Source of the DNA: Mesonia ostreae
Lineage (GTDB): Bacteria; Bacteroidota; Bacteroidia; Flavobacteriales; Flavobacteriaceae
Reading direction: 5' to 3'
Assembly: GCF_031845265.1 (NCBI RefSeq)
Contig: NZ_JAVRBG010000014.1
Coordinates: 1-64,000 of the forward strand
DNA: 64,000 bases
The notes under the pieces are model-generated. The model ran no database searches. It saw nothing but the letters and a program-made list of their open reading frames with translations, and was not told the DNA's origin. Shown piece after piece: positions 7,705-16,941 of the stretch. The stretch's first letter is position 1, and the number at the start of each line of letters is the position of its first letter. Both the position numbers and the translations under genes were made by a program.

Positions 7705-10700
7705 TTAGATCACTTCTTCCTCTTCTGTTTCTTCTTCTTTCTTCGCTAATAAATCTTCACTCTTATTTTTAGCTGTATCATACATTATTGGTGTTGCAAT
7801 AAACAATGAAGAATAAGTACCCACAATAACCCCAATGATTAAGGCAAACATAAATCCTCTAATGCTTTCACCACCAAAAATAAAGATGGCTAACAACACG
7901 ATTAAGGTAGTTAAAGAGGTATTTACTGTTCTACTTACCGTGCTATTTAATGCCGCATCAATAGTTTTACTAAATGCCCACGTTTTATGTTCGTTAAAGT
8001 ACTCTCTAATTCTATCAAATACAACCACAGTATCATTTAAAGAGTAACCTACTACCGTAAGAATCGCAGCGATAAAAGCCTGGTCAATTTCCATACTAAA
8101 AGGCATATAGTTTCTAAAGATAGAGAATATACCCAAAATGATTAATACATCGTGGAAAACTGCAATTACAGCACCCAAACTAAATTGCCATCTTCTAAAT
8201 CTAAATAAGATATATAAGAAAACTACAATTAACGAACCTAATACTGCCCAAATAGAGGCTTTTTTAATATCATCTGCAATGGTTGGTCCTACTTTCATAG
8301 AAGACATCACCCCTACTTCACTATCACCGCCACTACCTACATTAAAATCTTCATAAGTTAAGGTCTTAGGCAAATCTTGCTTAAGGGTTTCAAATAATTT
8401 TCTAGAAATCTCATTATCTACTTCCGTTCCTTCTTCCTCTACTTTATATTTAGTGGTAATTTTTAACTGATTGTCTGCCCCAAAAGTTTTAGCTTCCGCA
8501 CTTCCAAACGTTTCAACTAGTTTCTTTTCAATATCTGTAGCGTTTACAGATTTATCAAATCTTACCGTATACGTTCTTCCTCCAACAAAATCAACTCCTT
8601 GGTTTAGACCGTTTACAAACAGAGAACCTAAACTAATGACAATCGCAACCGCTGAAATGATGTATGCAATTTTTCTTTTTGCGATAAATTTGATTGCCAC
8701 ATTTTGAAACAAGTTTTTTGTTGCCGCTGTAGAAAATTCTAAAGATTTTCCGTTTTTCCCATACTTGTCTATAAACAAACGAGTAATAAAAATTGCTGTA
8801 AATAAAGAGGTACAAATACCAATTAATAAGGTAGTTGCAAATCCTTTAATAGGTCCTGTTCCAAAAATTAATAAGATGATACCCGTTAAACCAGTGGTAA
8901 TATTGGCATCTAAAATAGAAGATAGCGCATTGCTAAATCCATCTTTAATGGCATCAATTTGAGCTTTTCCTTTAGCCAACTCTTCCCTTATTCGTTCAAA
9001 AATAAGTACATTAGCATCTACAGACATACCGATGGTTAATACAATACCTGCAATCCCAGGAAGCGTAAGCACCGCTCCTAATCCTGCCAAAATTCCGAAA
9101 ATAAATAAGATGTTAACCGCTAATGCAATGTCTGCAAAAAGACCTGCTTTACCATAGTAGAAGAACATCCAAATTAATACAAAACCTAATGCGATTGCAA
9201 AAGATAAAATTCCACTATCAATAGCTTCTTGTCCTAAAGACGGTCCAACTACTTCACTTTGAACAATATCTGCAGATGCTGGTAACTTACCTGCTCTTAA
9301 TACGTTTGCTAAATCTTGCCCTTCAGATACACTAAAATCTCCTGTAATCTCACTTCTACCACCAGAAATTGCACCTGTAGAAAGTCCTGGAGCAGAATAC
9401 ACGATATCATCTAAAACAATAGCAATTTGAGAACGATTGTTAAAAGCTACGGTTGTCATTTGCTCCCAGCTCTTAGCTCCTTTTCCATTCATTTCCATAG
9501 ATACTGCAACTCCTCCATATTGATCATAGGTTTGGGTTGCATTGGTAATCACTCCGCCACTAAGGTCGGGTTGATTTGTTTTGTTTGCTTTTAAAGCATA
9601 TAAGTCGATTAGCTCATCTTCACCTGAAGATTTACCCCATACAAATTTTGCGTAACGCTGTTCTGCTGGCAATAATGATCTTACTTGTGACATTCTTAAA
9701 TACTTACCTACTTGAGCAGTATCTTTTACAGAAAAAGTGGCAATTACAGGACCTTGCCCCCCACCAGCTTTAATCAATCCAATAAGAGGATTGGTTTTGG
9801 TAATATCATCGCCTTGCTCTTCATCTTCGGCATTGGCTAATAAATCTTCGATATCTTCTTCTTCAGAAACTTTCGTAGAATCTGTAGCTGTAGAATCGGT
9901 TACTTTTTCAATTTCTTCTGTAGGTTTTAAAATTTCTCTTAATCTACTATCAGCCTGACTAATAAAAGGCGCTAATTCCTGTCCTTTAAATACATGCCAA
10001 AATTCTAATTGTGCCGTACTTTGTAATAAACCTTTTACACGCTCAATATCTTTAGCTCCTGGCAACTCAACTAATATTCTCCCTGAGTTCCCTAGACGTT
10101 GAATGTTAGGTTGTGTTACTCCAAATTTATCAATACGTTTTCTTAATACTTCAAAAGCAGAGGTAATACTTTCGTCAATTCTCTTACGAACGATAGGCTT
10201 TACCTGCGCATTGGTCATATCATACGTAATATCGTCGCTTAAATTCTTATTTGCAAAAATATCGGGAGATGCTAAACGCGCATCAGGAATTTCTTCAAAA
10301 GCTTCAAAAAACAAGTCCACATAATCATCCTGACTCGTCTTTTGCAATTCATCGGCTCTAGCTAAAGCTTTACTAAAAGCAGGATCTTTGGAGTTGTTGG
10401 CTAGTTCTCGTAAAATATCTTTTACAGATATTTGCAAGATCACATTGATTCCTCCTTTTAAATCCAAACCTTTGTTCAGCTCTTTGTCCTTGGCAGTGTT
10501 ATACGTGATTCCAGCAAAAATCTCATTATTGCCAATAGAATCTAAGTACCTGGTTTGTTCTATCTCTCTAAGAGCATGATAGTCTTCCACGTCACTGCTT
10601 ATTCTTTGAGCCGCAAAAGCTTCCGCATCGTCTTCTACACTATTAGCGATAAAAGTAAACGATAATTGGTAAATACTTACCAACCCGAATAAAATTGCGA

Positions 10701-10728
10701 ACAGCTTTATGATTCCCTTATTCTGCAT
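7705..10728 (-). CDS. secDF: Protein translocase subunit SecDF (SecD-SecF fusion)
   Basis: This 1007-residue inner-membrane protein fuses SecD and SecF, the proton-driven pair that pulls preproteins out of the SecYEG channel. An N-terminal transmembrane helix is followed by a long periplasmic region with ELPGAKDIERVKGLL, then the SecD membrane domain with IGMSVDANVLIFERIREEL. After a loop the SecF half starts near residue 640, with GVDFVGGRTYTVRF and SLNDTVVVFDRIREYF. An acidic insert (EEEDIEDLLANAEDEEQGDD) sits in the periplasmic part and the tail is acidic. The fused form and this length are usual for Bacteroidetes. A promoter lies at 10769-10776 and a terminator at 7652-7683. Confidence 0.97.
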   Translation of the reverse strand: MQNKGIIKLFAILFGLVSIYQLSFTFIANSVEDDAEAFAAQRISSDVEDYHALREIEQTRYLDSIGNNEIFAGITYNTAKDKELNKGLDLKGGINVILQISVKDILRELANNSKDPAFSKALARADELQKTSQDDYVDLFFEAFEEIPDARLASPDIFANKNLSDDITYDMTNAQVKPIVRKRIDESITSAFEVLRKRIDKFGVTQPNIQRLGNSGRILVELPGAKDIERVKGLLQSTAQLEFWHVFKGQELAPFISQADSRLREILKPTEEIEKVTDSTATDSTKVSEEEDIEDLLANAEDEEQGDDITKTNPLIGLIKAGGGQGPVIATFSVKDTAQVGKYLRMSQVRSLLPAEQRYAKFVWGKSSGEDELIDLYALKANKTNQPDLSGGVITNATQTYDQYGGVAVSMEMNGKGAKSWEQMTTVAFNNRSQIAIVLDDIVYSAPGLSTGAISGGRSEITGDFSVSEGQDLANVLRAGKLPASADIVQSEVVGPSLGQEAIDSGILSFAIALGFVLIWMFFYYGKAGLFADIALAVNILFIFGILAGLGAVLTLPGIAGIVLTIGMSVDANVLIFERIREELAKGKAQIDAIKDGFSNALSSILDANITTGLTGIILLIFGTGPIKGFATTLLIGICTSLFTAIFITRLFIDKYGKNGKSLEFSTAATKNLFQNVAIKFIAKRKIAYIISAVAIVISLGSLFVNGLNQGVDFVGGRTYTVRFDKSVNATDIEKKLVETFGSAEAKTFGADNQLKITTKYKVEEEGTEVDNEISRKLFETLKQDLPKTLTYEDFNVGSGGDSEVGVMSSMKVGPTIADDIKKASIWAVLGSLIVVFLYILFRFRRWQFSLGAVIAVFHDVLIILGIFSIFRNYMPFSMEIDQAFIAAILTVVGYSLNDTVVVFDRIREYFNEHKTWAFSKTIDAALNSTVSRTVNTSLTTLIVLLAIFIFGGESIRGFMFALIIGVIVGTYSSLFIATPIMYDTAKNKSEDLLAKKEEETEEEEVI

Positions 10729-10768
10729 TATTACTTAAATTATTTATTAATCTCATTTTAAAAACGGA

Positions 10769-10776
10769 CAAATATA
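10769..10776 (-). promoter_or_regulatory. Predicted -7 promoter box for secDF
   Basis: On the minus strand the sequence reads TATATTTG, a perfect TAnnTTTG box. The -33 position has only a weak match. Transcription would start near 10763, about 35 nt before the secDF ATG and beyond the mdh terminator, so secDF is transcribed independently of mdh. Confidence 0.6.
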
Positions 10777-10822
10777 GGGTTTCAAAAAAGAAATGGCAAT
10801 AGTTTTTTTAAGATAAATTTCA

Positions 10823-10860
10823 CAAAAAAAGCCTATAGAAACTTTCGTCTCCATAGGCTG
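10823..10860 (-). terminator. Intrinsic terminator of mdh
   Basis: On the minus strand a 13-bp stem (AGCCTATGGAGAC with GTTTCTATAGGCT, two G-T pairs) closed by a GAAA tetraloop is followed by seven T. The hairpin spans 10830-10859. It lies 27 nt after the mdh stop. Confidence 0.92.
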
Positions 10861-10886
10861 TACTTTTTAAACTCTTAAATAAATGC

Positions 10887-11813
10887 TTATAGCTCTAAAA
10901 GGCCGTTGGTTTTCTTAACTCCTTCCGCGCTTTCTTTTAATTTATTTGCTTCGGATTCGTCTAATTTAATCTCTACAATTTTTTCAATTCCGTTTTTTCC
11001 TAAGACTACAGGAACTCCTATACATAAATCATCTAATCCATATTCTCCTGAAAGTAACGTAGAACAAGGGAAGATTTTCTTTTGATCACAAGCAATTGCC
11101 TGTACCAATCCAGATACTGCAGCCCCTGGCGCATACCAAGCACTTGTTCCTAACATTTTAGTTAAGGTTGCTCCTCCTACTTTCGTATCTTCTGAAACTT
11201 GGTTTAATCTATCTTCTGAAATAAATTCAGACACCAACACAGAGTTTCTAGTAGCTAAACGTGTTAACGGCACCATTCCTTTGTCACTATGACCTCCAAT
11301 TACCATTCCGTCCACATCAGAGATTGGCGCTTCTAAAGCTTCCGCTAGACGGTATTTAAAACGAGCGCTATCTAAAGCTCCGCCCATACCTATAATTCTA
11401 TTTTTTGGTAAACCTGTAGTTTTGTGCACCAGATACGTCATCGTATCCATAGGATTACTCACCACAATAATAGTTACATCTGGAGAATGCTTAATAATGT
11501 TAGAAGAAACATCTTTTACAATTCCTGCATTAATACCTATCAATTCTTCACGGGTCATACCTGGCTTACGCGGAATTCCGCTTGTAATAACAGCGATATC
11601 ACTACCAGCAGTTTTAGAATAATCACTGGTGCTTCCAGTAATTTTTGTATCAAAACCATTTAAAGATGCGGTTTGCATCAAATCCATAGCTTTACCTTCA
11701 GCAAAATCTTCTTTAATATCTAACAATACTACTTCTGAAGCAAAATTTTTAATAGCGATATACTCTGCGCAACTTGCCCCAACGGCTCCTGCACCTACAA
11801 CGGTAACTTTCAT
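10887..11813 (-). CDS. mdh: Malate dehydrogenase
   Basis: This 308-residue enzyme interconverts malate and oxaloacetate with NAD in the TCA cycle. The Rossmann glycine motif GAGAVGAS is at residues 7-14. The substrate-binding arginines lie in the GIPRKPGMTREEL loop, the conserved VVSNPMDTMTYL follows, and the catalytic histidine lies in GGHSDKGMVPLTR. The short length and GIPRKPGMTR loop place it in the lactate-dehydrogenase-like MDH group found in Bacteroidetes and Chlorobi. It is a single-gene unit with its own strong terminator. Confidence 0.97.
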   Translation of the reverse strand: MKVTVVGAGAVGASCAEYIAIKNFASEVVLLDIKEDFAEGKAMDLMQTASLNGFDTKITGSTSDYSKTAGSDIAVITSGIPRKPGMTREELIGINAGIVKDVSSNIIKHSPDVTIIVVSNPMDTMTYLVHKTTGLPKNRIIGMGGALDSARFKYRLAEALEAPISDVDGMVIGGHSDKGMVPLTRLATRNSVLVSEFISEDRLNQVSEDTKVGGATLTKMLGTSAWYAPGAAVSGLVQAIACDQKKIFPCSTLLSGEYGLDDLCIGVPVVLGKNGIEKIVEIKLDESEANKLKESAEGVKKTNGLLEL

Positions 11814-11957
11814 TATATTATGATTTTATGTGATTAATTTTAAAGTTGCTAAAATACGAAAAGCTTTTACTTTTTAATGCTATTCTAAGGTTAAATGCCT
11901 GCTAAAATTCAACTAAATAGAAAATTTTATTCACAAAATTCATTCAGGCTCTTAAGA

Positions 11958-12965
11958 TTACAGCCCAAAATTAAGTCCTACGCTAACCGCGTTATACTGT
12001 TGAAAGCTATAGGAAGCATTCAAACCTACAAACGCCAGTTTTAAGTTAAATCCTAAAGTGGCAGACACTCCATCTACATCATTCTTTACACGCAACGGAT
12101 CTTGTATCGTTTCGCCTTGCAGAACTCCTTCCGTAAAGGTATATTTTCCGTTAAGATTAGTTTTTGCATTTCCCGTCATATAATTCACTCCACCATAAAA
12201 ATTGATAATAGGCAAGTTGGTGGATGCAATTACAGAGAAGTTAAAACTAGATAATTTGGTACTTATATTAGGACTTTCGGCCTGAATCGGCGTTTGATCT
12301 AAGTCATAATCAGCGGCAAAATGTGTATATCCTATCAAGCCAGAAACAGCAACAGGAAATAATTTATCAGCAGGCAGTAGACTGGTAAATTCATACTGAA
12401 TCCCTGCTCCATATAAATTTGTAGACACCTCATCATATTCAATTTTTGGCACAAACCTAGCTTTAAATTCAAAGCCTTTAAATAAACCTATCGACCCTTG
12501 TAAAAACGCCGCTGGCACGGCATCAAGAGTTTGGTTAATTGCTCCTTGTGGAAGCTCTATTTCCAGCGTTTGCGTGCTCCCATTCGGCATCATATAGTCT
12601 ACAAGTACGATCACATCTGGCTGGTTTACCCCATAAATAGTCGCAACTTCTACTTGATATTGACCAGAAGCCAATCTAATATTGCTATAGTCATTTACAT
12701 CTAACAAAAAACTCTTCTTATCGTCATCTACCAAGGATGCATTCCCTATTACCGAAATTTCAAAACCTAAAAAATTTTTCGCCTTCGCGGAATTGTACCA
12801 ACCCGCATTTACAGCATACAGCGCACCTGCAGCTCCGGGCTCAAAATAAGAAGACATAAAGGTTTGGGCATCATCAACTCCTGCGTTTAATAATTCTTGA
12901 ATACTGTTTTGAGCAGAAAGTTGTGCTCCCCCAAGGATACAGATGATTAAAATTAACTTTTTCAT
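11958..12965 (-). CDS. DUF6588 family outer-membrane-like protein
   Basis: This 335-residue protein starts with a signal peptide ending LSAQ. The body resembles the DUF6588 family, seen only as uncharacterised Bacteroidetes proteins: an N-terminal segment ELLNAGVDDAQTFMSSYFEPGAAGALYAVNAGWYN-like (only short parts quoted here), then alternating hydrophobic strands such as FEFKARFVPKIEYDEVS and VGLNASYSFQQYNAVSVGLN. The strand pattern and aromatic C-terminus suggest an outer-membrane beta-barrel, which is inference. The function is unknown. It is flanked by a 478-bp non-coding gap upstream. Confidence 0.75.
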   Translation of the reverse strand: MKKLILIICILGGAQLSAQNSIQELLNAGVDDAQTFMSSYFEPGAAGALYAVNAGWYNSAKAKNFLGFEISVIGNASLVDDDKKSFLLDVNDYSNIRLASGQYQVEVATIYGVNQPDVIVLVDYMMPNGSTQTLEIELPQGAINQTLDAVPAAFLQGSIGLFKGFEFKARFVPKIEYDEVSTNLYGAGIQYEFTSLLPADKLFPVAVSGLIGYTHFAADYDLDQTPIQAESPNISTKLSSFNFSVIASTNLPIINFYGGVNYMTGNAKTNLNGKYTFTEGVLQGETIQDPLRVKNDVDGVSATLGFNLKLAFVGLNASYSFQQYNAVSVGLNFGL

Positions 12966-13443
12966 ACTATTTATTTTAAATGATTCCTATTCAAAATCTA
13001 TGTGCAGAGTGCACTCAACAACTCTAAGCACTAAAGAACAAATGAAAGCTTTCATTACAAAGCTCATGTTTAGGATGGGGGGGCATCTAAGTTCTCATTT
13101 TTATTCGCAAAATCCTAAAAATTACTTCATTTTTCTTAAAAGGAACTTCATTTTAGACGTGATTCAGAGAAAAAATGAGTAATTCTTACTAAAAACTCTG
13201 TTAACTTGGGAGATGCAGAGCTTTTCTAAACATCTTAGATAGAAAATTAAAACCCATCTAATATAGCTTGCGTTTCAATGCTAAGACAAGTTTAATGGAG
13301 AAAATTCTGGACACTTTTATTTCATCTTTTTAATACCATTTAAGTAAAAAAACTAATTTTATATATGAAAGCGGATATAGAAAAAGAAAAAGTCCGTATT
13401 TTTTCAAAATACGGACTTTTTCAATATATATAACCAACACTAT
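12966..13443. other. 478-bp gene-free gap upstream of DUF6588 gene
   Basis: No convincing gene is visible. The stretch holds a 16-bp perfect palindrome AATGAAAGCTTTCATT (13041-13056), a 10-bp palindrome GAGTGCACTC (13007-13016), a run of seven G (13077-13083) and, at its right end, the gyrB terminator. The palindromes lie 40-90 bp upstream of the DUF6588 start and could be operator-like sites. An 80-codon plus-strand frame crossing 12943-13182 lacks any coding signature. Confidence 0.45.
13386..13422 (-). terminator. Intrinsic terminator of gyrB
   Basis: A perfect 17-bp inverted repeat (GAAAAAGTCCGTATTTT at 13386-13402 and its complement at 13406-13422) with a three-base centre lies 20 nt beyond the gyrB stop. 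The T runs on both sides make it potentially bidirectional. Confidence 0.92.
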
Positions 13444-15381
13444 TTATGCATCAATATTTGCATATACTGCATTTTTCTCAATAAATTCTCTTCTTGGCGG
13501 AACCTCATCTCCCATCAACATAGAAAAGATACGATCTGCTTCGGTACCATTATCTATCGTCACTTGACGCAAAGTTCTAAATTCTGGATTCATAGTAGTA
13601 TCCCATAACTGCTCTGCATTCATTTCTCCAAGACCTTTATATCGCTGTACGCCTACACTTCCTGCGTATTCTTTGGTAATGTCATCGCGTTCTTGCTCAC
13701 TCCAAGCGTAACGTTTTCTACTTCCTTTTTTGATTAAATATAAAGGAGGAGTCGCAATATAAATGTGTCCCGCCTCAATTAATTCTTTCATATAACGAAA
13801 GAAGAACGTTAAAATAAGCGTTGCAATGTGACTACCATCCACATCAGCATCACACATAATCACAATTTTATGGTAGCGTAATTTTGAGAGATTTAAAGCT
13901 TTGCTATCCTCTTCTGTACCAATAGTTACTCCTAATGCAGTGTAGATATTTCTAATTTCTTCATTTTCAAAAACCCTATGTTTCATGGCCTTTTCTACAT
14001 TCAAAATCTTACCCCTAAGCGGTAAGATAGCTTGGAAATTTCGGTCACGCCCTTGCTTTGCCGTCCCCCCTGCCGAATCTCCCTCGACTAAGAATACTTC
14101 ACACTGCTCTGGATCTTGTTCTGAACAATCTGAAAGTTTTCCTGGCAAACCACCACCGCTCATTACGGTTTTACGTTGCACCATTTCCCGTGCTTTTTTC
14201 GCTGCGTGACGGGCTTGAGCTGCTAAAATCACTTTTTGAACTATGATTTTAGCATCATTAGGATTTTCTTCTAAATAAATCTCCAACATTTCTGAAACCG
14301 CTTGTGAAACAGCCGAAGAAACTTCGCGGTTCCCCAACTTAGTCTTCGTTTGTCCCTCAAATTGAGGCTCTGCTACTTTTACAGAAACTATTGCGGTTAA
14401 TCCTTCTCTAAAGTCATCTCCAGAGACTTCAAATTTTACTTTATCTAACATTCCCGATGCATCTGCATACTTCTTTAGAGTAGACGTAAGTCCTCTTCTA
14501 AATCCAGAAAGATGTGTTCCTCCTTCGTGAGTGTTAATATTATTTACATAAGAGTGTAAGTTTTCATTATACGAGTTATTATACACCATAGCCACTTCTA
14601 CAGGGATCTCATTCTTCTCCCCTTCCATAGAAATTACATCGCCAATAATTGGCTCTCTAGTTGCATCTAAGAAACGAATAAATTCTTTAAGACCTTCTTC
14701 TGAATGAAAATGATCTTGCTTATACTCTCCGTTTGCTTCCTTCTCTCGCTTATCGATTAAAGAAATTTTAATTCCTTTATTTAGGTAAGCTAATTCTCTT
14801 AACCTACTTGCAAGTGTATCATAACTATATCTTGTACTTTCCTTAAAAACACTAGAATCTGGTTGAAAAGTAACAACGGTACCTGTAAAATCTGTTTCTC
14901 CTACATTTCTAACAGGATACAAAGGTTTCCCTTTTGAGTATTCTTGCTCCCAAAGCTGACCATTTTTATGCACCATAGCGTGCAAGTGTTCAGAAAGTGC
15001 ATTTACTACACTTACTCCCACACCGTGAAGTCCTCCAGAAACTTTATAAGAATCCTTATCAAACTTTCCTCCTGCTCCAATTTTGGTCATTACCACTTCT
15101 AAAGCAGAAACTCCTTCTTTTTTATGTAGATCTATAGGAATACCACGCCCATTATCTTTGGTAGTAATAGAGCCATCCTCATTGATCACAACATCTATGG
15201 CATCACAATATCCCGCCATAGCTTCATCAATAGAGTTATCGACCACCTCATAAACCAAGTGATGCAAACCTCTATTTCCTACATCTCCAATATACATTGA
15301 TGGTCGCATTCTTACGTGCTCCATTCCTTCTAACGCCTGAATACTATCGGCTGAATAATCTTTCTTAGTTTCTTCGCTCAT
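13444..15381 (-). CDS. gyrB: DNA gyrase subunit B
   Basis: This 645-residue ATPase subunit drives negative supercoiling with GyrA. The GHKL ATPase domain shows NSIDEAMAG, DNGRGIP and HGVGVSVVNALS in the first 130 residues. The transducer domain and a TOPRIM domain follow (EGDSAGGTAKQGRDR, and DADVDGSHI in the acidic metal-binding site), and the C-terminal segment has QRYKGLGEMN. The ATG at 15381 is chosen over an in-frame TTG 9 bp upstream. Its promoter box is at 15407-15414. The absence of the large GyrB insertion of gamma-proteobacteria fits the length. Confidence 0.98.
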   Translation of the reverse strand: MSEETKKDYSADSIQALEGMEHVRMRPSMYIGDVGNRGLHHLVYEVVDNSIDEAMAGYCDAIDVVINEDGSITTKDNGRGIPIDLHKKEGVSALEVVMTKIGAGGKFDKDSYKVSGGLHGVGVSVVNALSEHLHAMVHKNGQLWEQEYSKGKPLYPVRNVGETDFTGTVVTFQPDSSVFKESTRYSYDTLASRLRELAYLNKGIKISLIDKREKEANGEYKQDHFHSEEGLKEFIRFLDATREPIIGDVISMEGEKNEIPVEVAMVYNNSYNENLHSYVNNINTHEGGTHLSGFRRGLTSTLKKYADASGMLDKVKFEVSGDDFREGLTAIVSVKVAEPQFEGQTKTKLGNREVSSAVSQAVSEMLEIYLEENPNDAKIIVQKVILAAQARHAAKKAREMVQRKTVMSGGGLPGKLSDCSEQDPEQCEVFLVEGDSAGGTAKQGRDRNFQAILPLRGKILNVEKAMKHRVFENEEIRNIYTALGVTIGTEEDSKALNLSKLRYHKIVIMCDADVDGSHIATLILTFFFRYMKELIEAGHIYIATPPLYLIKKGSRKRYAWSEQERDDITKEYAGSVGVQRYKGLGEMNAEQLWDTTMNPEFRTLRQVTIDNGTEADRIFSMLMGDEVPPRREFIEKNAVYANIDA

Positions 15382-15406
15382 ATATATCAAAAATTACTAC
15401 TAAAAA

Positions 15407-15414
15407 CAAATATA
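15407..15414 (-). promoter_or_regulatory. Predicted -7 promoter box for gyrB
   Basis: On the minus strand the sequence reads TATATTTG, a perfect TAnnTTTG box. Transcription would begin near 15401, about 20 nt ahead of the ATG at 15381. Confidence 0.6.
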
Positions 15415-15570
15415 GAGAAAGCCTTCTTCTTACGGAAACCATTACTTTCTACAATGGTTTAAGTTATTAACAATTCATCTTAATAGTTGTTTATTTCCTA
15501 ATTTAAAACTTAACCTCTCATTTTTTCCGCAGAAAAAAAATAAAAAGCTACATTTACTAAAATTAATTCT

Positions 15571-16110
15571 ATGAAAAATTCAATTTATTTCTTGTTTGCG
15601 ATATTTTTTGCGACCTCAACACTAAGCGCGCAGGATTTTTCCGATATTGATAAAAGTCCGATGGATGTAACCATTATTCGCAATGAAAATCACTCGCCAA
15701 TGGCTAGAGTTATTTACAGTAGACCCAGTATGAATGACCGTGTTATTTTTGGTAATCTCGTTCCTTATGGTGAAATCTGGAGAACTGGAGCTAATGAAGC
15801 TACAGAAGTTACTATTTACAAGGATATGACGATAATAGGTGAAAATATTCCGGCAGGCGCCTACACTTTGTACACTATTCCTAATAAAACGGAATGGACT
15901 GTAATTTTAAATAAAAAGGTTCACGTTTGGGGAACTGCCAATAATTACGATCCAGATAAAGATTTAGTGAGAATCAAAGCTCCTGCGAGAACAGCTGCAG
16001 CTCCTATTGAAGAGTTTTCTATGGCGTTTCAACCTATCCAAAACGGAGCTAATTTGCTTATGGGATGGGAAAATACCTATATAGAAATTCCTTTTAAAAA
16101 CGCAGAGTAG
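15571..16110 (+). CDS. DUF2911 domain-containing exported protein
   Basis: This 179-residue protein has a signal peptide ending LSAQ and a DUF2911 domain covering almost all of the mature part. Typical segments are IYSRPSMNDRVIFG, YGEIWRTGANEATE and IPAGAYTLYTIP. DUF2911 proteins are common in Bacteroidetes and have no known function. There is no lipobox, so the product is probably periplasmic or surface-associated. A TACATTTA box at 15549-15556 resembles the -7 consensus. It is convergent with queE and shares a terminator with it. Confidence 0.88.
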   Translation: MKNSIYFLFAIFFATSTLSAQDFSDIDKSPMDVTIIRNENHSPMARVIYSRPSMNDRVIFGNLVPYGEIWRTGANEATEVTIYKDMTIIGENIPAGAYTLYTIPNKTEWTVILNKKVHVWGTANNYDPDKDLVRIKAPARTAAAPIEEFSMAFQPIQNGANLLMGWENTYIEIPFKNAE

Positions 16111-16128
16111 ACAATACTTTTACAGTTT

Positions 16129-16167
16129 AAAAAGCCGTTTTAAATGATTTAAAACGGCTTTTTTTTT
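16129..16167. terminator. Bidirectional terminator between DUF2911 gene and queE
   Basis: The inverted repeat AAAAAGCCGTTTTAAA / TTTAAAACGGCTTTTT with a short TGA centre (16129-16162) is followed by T on the plus strand and preceded by A runs that serve the minus strand. The plus-strand T tract overlaps the queE stop codon at 16166-16168, so both convergent genes use it. Confidence 0.88.
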
Positions 16168-16798
16168 AAGGTATATTTAAATATTTATGGGTTTGTAGCG
16201 ATACTTTCCACTTCGGATTTTTCATCACATAGTCCACAATTAACGGAACCATTTTATCTCTCACACTCCACTCTGGTTGCAAATAAAGTATACAATCTTC
16301 ATTCACCTTTTCTGCTTGTTTTTCCGCGAAAGCGAAATCACTTTTATTAAACACAATTACTTTTAATTCGTGAGCTTTCTTAGAAATTTCGGCGGTAGGT
16401 AATTTTAATTTTTTAGGTGAAAGACAAATCCAATCCCAAACTCCAGTTAACGGATACGCCCCAGAGGTTTCTATATGAATTTTTGCTCCTCTTTCTTTTA
16501 ATGCATGAGTGATTTTTGTCATATCCCAAGTAAGCGGCTCTCCTCCTGTAATTACTATGGTATCACTATACGATAATGCGTTATCTACAATGGTTTTTGT
16601 GCTGGTGGGCGGGTGTTTTTCTGCATCCCAACTTTCTTTTACATCACACCAATGGCAGCCTACATCACAGCCGCCTATTCTTATAAAATAAGCTGCCGTA
16701 CCTTTATGAAAGCCTTCACCTTGAATGGTATAAAATTCTTCCATTAACGGAAGCATTTCTCCCTGCTCTACCAGCTTCTCAATCTCGTTTTTTCTCAT
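16166..16798 (-). CDS. queE: 7-carboxy-7-deazaguanine synthase
   Basis: This 210-residue radical SAM enzyme turns 6-carboxytetrahydropterin into 7-carboxy-7-deazaguanine in the queuosine pathway. The N-terminal FYTIQGEGFHKG motif is followed by the cluster-binding cysteines in CDVGCHWC, a spacing variant (Cx3Cx2C) normal for QueE, and by ITGGEPL, the SAM-binding glycine motif. The C-terminal LQTHKYLNIP is also typical. The ATG at 16798 is chosen because an upstream in-frame TTG at 16807 lies inside the predicted promoter. The substrate derives from the folE product, whose gene is in this window but not adjacent. Confidence 0.96.
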   Translation of the reverse strand: MRKNEIEKLVEQGEMLPLMEEFYTIQGEGFHKGTAAYFIRIGGCDVGCHWCDVKESWDAEKHPPTSTKTIVDNALSYSDTIVITGGEPLTWDMTKITHALKERGAKIHIETSGAYPLTGVWDWICLSPKKLKLPTAEISKKAHELKVIVFNKSDFAFAEKQAEKVNEDCILYLQPEWSVRDKMVPLIVDYVMKNPKWKVSLQTHKYLNIP

Positions 16799-16804
16799 AG
16801 CCTG

Positions 16805-16812
16805 CAAAGATA
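16805..16812 (-). promoter_or_regulatory. Predicted -7 promoter box for queE
   Basis: On the minus strand TATCTTTG matches TAnnTTTG. It lies only 6 bp before the queE ATG, so the predicted transcript would begin within a few bases of the start codon and would be nearly leaderless. No good -33 element is seen, so the match could be chance. Confidence 0.4.
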
Positions 16813-16941
16813 GTTAATCCTTATTAAAATTTTAAGGTCAAAATTAATAGCTTAAAACATGTAAGATTATAATCAATAAGTTTCTACGAGAAAAATAGTA
16901 TTGTTACTTTTACCTCTCGTTATTTTTAAAACCGATTGACC

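Noticed and set aside
12943..13182. 79-codon plus-strand frame upstream of the DUF6588 gene
   Set aside because: It starts inside the opposite gene, has poly-Phe/Lys composition typical of AT-rich noise, and has no domain.
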